Assembly: GCA_015501595.1 (NCBI GenBank)
Contig: JADNRX010000125.1
Coordinates: forward strand, 62,001 to 126,000
Length of the DNA stretch: 64,000 bases
Direction of reading: 5' to 3'
From: Hymenopellis radicata
Lineage: Eukaryota > Basidiomycota > Agaricomycetes > Agaricales > Physalacriaceae
Shown here: one piece after another, positions 58,768 through 64,000 of the stretch
Numbering within the stretch: position 1 is the first letter of the stretch
Layout: each line of letters starts with the position of its first letter
The notes under the pieces: model-generated
What the model saw: only the letters and a program-made list of their open reading frames with translations
Database searches by the model: none
What the model was told of the DNA's origin: nothing
Translations under genes and position numbers: made by a program

Positions 58768-59461
58768 CTAGGAGTGGTTGTTGGTGTCGAGCCGTCCTAT
58801 ATCGCCCAAGTTACGTCGACGACGCAGGCATAGAGTCGATACCTCCGCTCAGCATGCCTTAATGCTAATAGATGTGTCTGCTAAAGTCCTCGATGAGAAG
58901 AAAGAACCTACTACGTTGCGTGTATGTGGCATAGAAGACATCATGATGGGACAGTGCGACCATCACAAGCAGGTGGTTACCGCGGTGCCGAGACGGCTTT
59001 CGCCGTGTCTTGTCTTCATCGCCTCATTAGATTTTGCATAGTCCGCTCTTCTAGTTGTTAGTACTTGTAGACCCGACTCGACTTAATAGGAGGTACTTGT
59101 GCTTTATTTACTGTTCGTCGTCGTTCTCGCAGCGCCATCGTCGTCCTCTGGCTCGTGTGTTCCTGTCGTGTCCCTGTGCTGCTCGTCTTTCTCATCTCTA
59201 TCTGGTCGTCGTCGTCGTCCCATCCACTTCGTCCTCGTCCTTCAACTGGCTTTGTTTCGTCAACATACACGCCATTGATTGGTCGATTCTCGTCGACAAT
59301 TCCCCATTGTGCCTCGTCAGCTTAAGTCTCACCGGTAAGCCGAGTTAACACCCTAAGGGGTCCGTGTTGCTGCTGCAGTCGATCATTGACAACATAGCTT
59401 AAACACAGTAAGTACATGCGTAGAAAGTTCAGATCTAAGGTCATCAAAACTTATATGAACA
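58768..59461. other. Intergenic, no gene recognised
   Basis: A plus-strand Ser-rich frame at 59055-59348 resembles the low-complexity frame near 51200 (both VVVVxPSxSSSS), possibly a shared repeat remnant. Also GGTTACCGCGGTGCCG near 58977 recurs near 56125. Confidence 0.35.
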
Positions 59462-61530
59462 TCATACGTGCTTTTCCTCGATGGACTGTATATAAGTGTC
59501 CATAGGCCTTGAGGGGCTACTCGTCGTCTTCGCATATGGCATGTCGACCTTTTCGCTTAAACGCTGCTGAAGCGGAGCGGCAGTAACTGCCGACGTCGCT
59601 GCGGCGTAAGGCGATCGTTCTCGAATTCTTTCGCCATATTTCATCAGGATAAACTACGCCACACGGATCAGCCTGATTTCGATCATAATTTCACAGCGGA
59701 TCACTTACGGGCAAAGGGATCATGACGGTGGCGATCAGAGCACAAAGCGTTCCTGCCCACTGGTATCCAATGTTCGTAAACATCTGGGTGCTGTATAATG
59801 GGAACGACGCAGCGAGCATGTTTCGAATGAAGCCTTGGGCAGAGATGGCAGACGACGCGTATTCCCCGTAGCCATCTGCGAGATAATTTTGCACGGCGTC
59901 AAAGATCAAGTCTGTACAATGTAAGCATTAGTCAACGGAAATTCGGCGTCGAGAGAGGAACATGCAAATCGAAAAGACCATAGGGCATAGAGCGAGCGTC
60001 GGCACTATCCAATGCACGCTAGCGAATTGTGTCCAAGAGAACCAGAACAACGATACTGGCAACAAGATTGCTCCAACCCGACTCCACCACAACCTCGCCT
60101 CTGGACTGGGAATGCCTCCGTTCTGATCCCGCACACGGGCGTAGACAGCGTTCTGGTGGAACGAGGCGGCAAAGGCAAAGAAGGTCCCAATAATAGACGA
60201 GATGTATGGGAGGCCGGCAATACCTTGGCTCCAGCCGTGGTTGTTTTGAAAGGTGAGAGGAATAACGGCGAAGAAGAGGAAGATAATTGCCCATGCGAAG
60301 GCGAGCCAAAGGGAGAAGAAGAACACGACAGGTTCTCGGACGAGAAGGATGAAAGCACGCGTGGTCGATGCAGATAGAAGCGCGCTCAGGGAGGGAGTTT
60401 CAAGTTCAGAGGCTGCTTTGTAGCGGGAGTCGCCTGTCTCCTTACGCAGCTTCTTGGCGCGTTTGGCAAGAATAAGACCGCCACGAGTTTCTGACAGAAA
60501 GAGCAACTCGACAACTAGTAAGGCGCCGTTACAAATGAGTTGGATCTATGGGCGCGTGTAAGCTTACTTGTTCTGCTCGAATTGTGGGGAAGGACTTACC
60601 CATTCGATCCACCTCCATCCGATGTTCTGGTTAATGAATCCAGTCCACAAGGGAGCGGCGACTGTTCCAAAGACGGCGACGAAGCTAAAGAGATTAATCG
60701 GAAGGCCACGCTCTTTCGTGCTCCAGATATCGGCAAGTGTTCCAGGGATAATGGTAGTACCGGCAGCACCAAAGCATCCTGAAAGAAGACGAGCTACGAT
60801 GACGGTCTCGATGTTCTTGGCGAGTGCGATGGGTATGAACCAAATCGTGAAGAGCGCGTAGCATCCGAGGTAGATGGGATTTCTGCCGATGAACTCGGAA
60901 AGAGGACCGAGGAACATGGGCACGACGGCAAATGAAGCTGGAAAGTCATCGATGAGCAGCATGCACGTCCCGGGAGCACTGAGAACAGACCGTTGAAGAC
61001 GAACATGCCCACTTGACCAACTTCTACAGCGACACCGAATTCCTTACACATGTCGGTAATGCCTGCAGAGAACGAGGCAGTGGCCAATCCACTGGAAGGC
61101 GTTGGAAGATAATCCGAGGATGTTACTGATAACATACATAAATAGACACATGAAGCAGAGAAGGGTTGTCGTGCGCCACTTCTTCGCGGTGGACCACTGC
61201 AAGTCTGTCAGATGAGCAATCCTAAGTGAAGAATGAGCTTACATTCATGGGGTCGTTAGGATCATCTGGCTGGAAAGTAACCAGGATGACATCGTCTTTG
61301 CCTTTGAGAACTGGGAGGCTGGTAATGGGGGTAAGAGCGGGTGTCTGTGGAGCCGACGTCGGATCGGAATTGGATAGACCAGATGCGTCGTCGACGTGCT
61401 CTGATTCGCCAACGACAATCGGTTTAGCTGCAGCGTGAAAGGACAATTAGTAGGTAGTTCAAAGGAATTCGAAAAGCAATCTACCATGTTGGATATTGGT
61501 GGTATTACTCCCCACTATCATGGGAGCCAT
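59462..61530 (-). CDS. MFS transporter, DHA1/polyamine-drug type
   Basis: Twelve-span plasma-membrane H+ antiporter family. The start is at 61530 (MAPMIVGSNTTNIQH); an intron leads to AKPIVVGESEHVDD and VTFQPDDPNDPMN, then WSTAKKWRTTTLLCFMCLF. Next come MFVFN, a 52-bp intron (near 61000-60950), and ASFAVVPMFLGPLSEFIGRNPIYLG, which holds the family signature after helix 2 (PLSEFIGRNPIY). LLSGCFGAAGTTIIPGTLADIWSTKERG and GFINQNIGWRWIEW fit helices 4-6. Later parts are LSETRGGLILAKRAKKLRKE, REPVVFFFSLWLAFAWAIIFLFFAVIPL, and YLADGYGEYASSAISAQGFIRNMLAASFPLYS with GYQWAGTLCALIATVMIPLP. The tail is cytosolic and ends at 59462. It appears complete. Substrate unknown; relatives export polyamines or drugs. 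Confidence 0.88.
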
Positions 61531-61912
61531 GCTGCTGAGATGGTGACGGTGAGACGACGACGAAGATGTGAAAAGCTTTGGGCAAGTAAGCATGAACGCG
61601 CTCATTTAAATACCCGAACCACCACGACGAAATATCGGAGGAACACTTCAGCATAATCGATGAGTTGCCCGACTTAGCGCGGCATGGAAGAAAGAGCAAG
61701 CTACAGCATGCTCCGAACCCGATCGCGCGAGGCACCGGTCGGTCTTCACTCCCAGACGATGGCAGGCTGGCCGAGCCCACCATCTAGGGCCTTCGCGTCG
61801 AGATGCGATCTATCCTCGAACGAGTTCCGAGGAGCCAACCCGTCAGGAAGGAACAGGAGATTATGAGAGACCACACGTTCTGCGTATATGAGACAGCATG
61901 TCCCCCGCGAAG
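61531..61912. other. Promoter side of the MFS gene; no other gene
   Basis: No gene recognised. Leads into the segmental duplication. Confidence 0.4.
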
Positions 61913-63534
61913 TCATCCAATATGAAGTGCCAGATGGATATTCTTTACAGGTTGTCAGTTGGTGGGGTGTTGATACAGGCAGCATAGGCTCACACTCACC
62001 TAAAATTTGACGTTTTCAGTGTGCAAGCATCCGCAGGCAGCGCGCACTGCGCACCAGGAAGCAGCGCTGGTCGATACCACTCGACTAAGTGGTGACATGT
62101 CTATACCGCACCGCTCTCTAGACGGTCTAGTAGGCGCGCATTACGCCGGTAGGTGTGACTAGAACGAGATCCATAAGTAAATTGCGTCAAATCTGCTCAT
62201 CGATGTCAGGGCGTTAGGTCTTCTCGAGTCCTGTATCATCAGCAATAGACGTCAAGTAGACTTATCACAATACGAAATCTCCATCAAGTCAGTTTGGCTT
62301 CAGCAGGTCCGAAAGTAAAATGGTCAAATTCAGGCCTATGAAGTACGTCCTGGACTTGACGGTATATGCTAGTACAATAGTACGTCATGTTGCTGCTCGA
62401 AGGTCAGTATCAAAGAGGAGAATCGACACTAGAAGGCCTACCTAACCCGTCTGAAAGGTGATGCGCGTGATATGAATGAACGTCCCATCAGGATGGGCTC
62501 GAGACCTGCTATTCAACGTCGTCTTCTCCTGAAGGTTCGCCGTTATCCTGCCGTCCTCGGCGGATGTGCTTTCGTCTATGCTCCGCCCGCATGGTGACCT
62601 CCGCCGCGAAATGACCATCTGCGACCAATCAATCCGCAAACCGTGGATGCGTGATGAAGTTGGCGCAGTTAAACCGGCTTTGGGTGCACGGTGAATGTGG
62701 GGGGGCGATGGTACTGAAGACTCAGAAGAGTGTACGATGATTGTTGTCGGGTGAATGCAGTACTCGCACGACGAATGGATCATGAAGAAGAGTGAATTCA
62801 TTCTAATTTTGCGCGTCGTCAGAGATTAACAGGGGATTAGATTAAGATACATACGTAGCGCAGCCATGCGAATTGGCCTTTACTTGATGTGAATAGGTCT
62901 TCCAAGTTCATGGGCGTAGAAGCGCCGCAATGGGACAAAATCTGATGGTAGGTCGTGGAACGTTTCCGCTATGGGATATCGTCCTGGCGCCTACGGGAAG
63001 CAGGAGGGTGGGTGTCCCAAGTCGCGTCCGGACAACACCTGTGACCTCGCAGTCGGTTACAGGAAAAGTTGCAGTGAGCGCTAGAAATCTGCGGGGCGTG
63101 TATTAAACCTGGAAAAATAGAGGTAGAAAACGCACCAACAGGGCGACCTGCGCCAAGGGATATTTGGTCTGCGTTATCACAGCGAGTTTTGGGCTTCAGA
63201 AACGCATTTCTCTCGTATGGCAGCCTGAGCCTGGGACGCAGAAAGGCGGAGCACATGATGGTTACGGTTCAACCTCGATCTCGGTCCGTCCTTCCGAACC
63301 TCAAGGCCTCATACTCATCCCTATTACCTACTCACAGGAAGGAAAAATACTTCTACTGCCGGGCTTCCATGAACGTCTACCCTTCGAGGAGTGGTATCTC
63401 ATCAAAAGGGCGGTATGTATCCTATTTCAACTTCTTGCTGAGGTTTTATAACTTGGGAATTCAGGTGTCCATTTCTGAAAACGCGTCGGCCTCATCATTG
63501 GGCCTGACGCACCCTTGACGCTGCCAGATCTATA
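61913..63534 (+). repeat. Segmental duplication, copy 2 (partner 52855-54676)
   Basis: Same anchors in the same order as copy 1 (CTCCTGAAGGTTCGCCG near 62528, GACCTCCGCCGCGAAATGACC near 62597, ACAGGGGATTAGATTAAGATAC near 62829, and 63110-63480). The conserved minus-strand exon frame recurs (LPYERNAFLKPKT, CDNADQISLGA, PVGAFSTSIFPG). Downstream of copy 2 the sequence enters a cysteine-rich gene that copy 1 lacks. Confidence 0.8.
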
Positions 63535-64000
63535 CGGTGACTCCGACGGGGCGTGTATCGACAGCTGCCCATCGGGAACATTTGTCAACTCTTCCGATAA
63601 TTCAACGTGTACTGGTAAGTCGGGTCTCTTCGTCTTCCGGCGATAAACTGAATCTAATGTTGTACCTTGTTGTACTTAGCTTGTGACTCTAGCTGCTCCA
63701 CATCCGCGCGTTCGGTCTCGTTTTGTCTGACTTGTCCCAGCAGTCAACTCGCTTCGGATGGGACTTGTGTTACGTCGTGTCCATCGGGTACTTTCAAGAA
63801 GGACTCGTGGACGTGTTTAACGTGCCACCCCGATTGCGCTACGTGTTCTGGTGGCTCTTCCAATGAATGCTCGACCTGCCCTTCGGATCGCCCAGTTCTT
63901 AACAACGTCGCTGCAGCTCGTCGCAGTTTTTTGATACGACAGCGTGGTCTTGCAAATCATGCGACTCTAGCTGTTCAAGCTGTTATGGAAGCAGTTCGAG
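63535..64000 (+). CDS. Cysteine-rich furin-like-repeat protein, partial at window edge
   Basis: Exon ...DGACIDSCPSGTFVNSSDNSTCT (to 63614), GTAAGT...TTAG intron (63615-63679), then ACDSSCSTSARSVSFCLTCPSSQLASDGTCVTSCPSGTFK, WTCLTCHPDCATCSGGSSNECSTCPSDRPVLN. This is the C-x2-C-x3-C pattern of furin-like or growth-factor-receptor cysteine repeats seen in secreted or membrane proteins of basidiomycetes. At about 63905 the frame shifts by one; the next frame continues RRCSSSQFFDTT, WSCKSCDSSCSSCYG. The 5' start is not resolved and the 3' end is outside the window. Confidence 0.65.

Noticed and set aside
60950..61005. Apparent frameshift in the MFS transporter
   Set aside because: A 52-bp GT-AG intron (GTCTGT...TTCCAG) joins MFVFN to ASFAVVPMFLGPLSEF in frame, so no break is needed.

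Overview
The window is fungal nuclear DNA, most likely from a mushroom-forming basidiomycete (Agaricomycetes). The genes are broken by 45-70 bp GT-AG introns. The recognisable families are BED-type hAT transposase, KDZ transposase with a CxC2 cysteine cluster, DUF6535 and DUF6533 membrane proteins, F-box proteins, a thaumatin-like protein and a DHA1-type MFS transporter. No rRNA, complete tRNA, CRISPR array or bacterial feature was seen. All family names come from reading motifs; no database was searched.

Main result: positions 175-26621 (26,447 bp) behave as one giant insertion. It starts with TAGAGACCTCAACGAGT and ends with the exact inverse. It is flanked by a perfect 8-bp duplication, ATGGGAGG (167-174 and 26622-26629), and splits a leucine-rich, probably F-box/LRR, host gene. 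Removing the insert and one ATGGGAGG rejoins the two halves (1-174 and 26630-27436) in frame. Layout from left to right: two tandem, nearly identical 4,181-bp units (175-4355, 4356-8536), each with the terminal repeat and a hAT transposase gene on the minus strand; an array of ~300-bp repeats (8.6-10.0 kb); four paired-palindrome sites in front of a plus-strand cargo gene (10.8-12.4 kb); a full-length KDZ transposase gene (12.7-16.4 kb); a chimeric duplicated KDZ fragment (17.1-17.7 kb); five minus-strand orphan genes (16.5-25.0 kb); and one plus-strand orphan gene (25.6-26.3 kb) next to the right end. The orphan genes resemble multicopy Agaricomycete families without known function. A distinctive cis-element, two 14-bp palindromes (YTGAC-N4-GTCAR) spaced exactly 24 bp, occurs upstream of both hAT copies and upstream of the plus-strand cargo gene, and so ties the left half together.

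Right of the giant element (27.4-64 kb) lies ordinary, repeat-rich host DNA. It holds a 2.5-kb element with 280-bp inverted repeats and a 134-bp solo-LTR-like insert; each has its empty site preserved in the sister copy of a local duplication. A 3.1-kb non-autonomous hAT element (35226-38337) has a perfect 8-bp target duplication. Host genes are a DUF6535 membrane protein (38.7-42.0 kb), an F-box protein (44.1-45.6 kb), an HMG-box-like protein (48.7-49.7 kb), a thaumatin-like protein (51.7-52.5 kb), a DUF6533 membrane protein (57.2-58.8 kb), an MFS transporter (59.5-61.5 kb) and the start of a cysteine-rich furin-like-repeat protein running off the right edge. A ~1.7-kb segment at 52.9-54.7 kb is repeated at 61.9-63.5 kb.

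Caution: several otherwise well-formed genes are interrupted by 1-2 nt shifts, often in G/C or A runs. Part of this is probably sequencing error rather than real gene decay.
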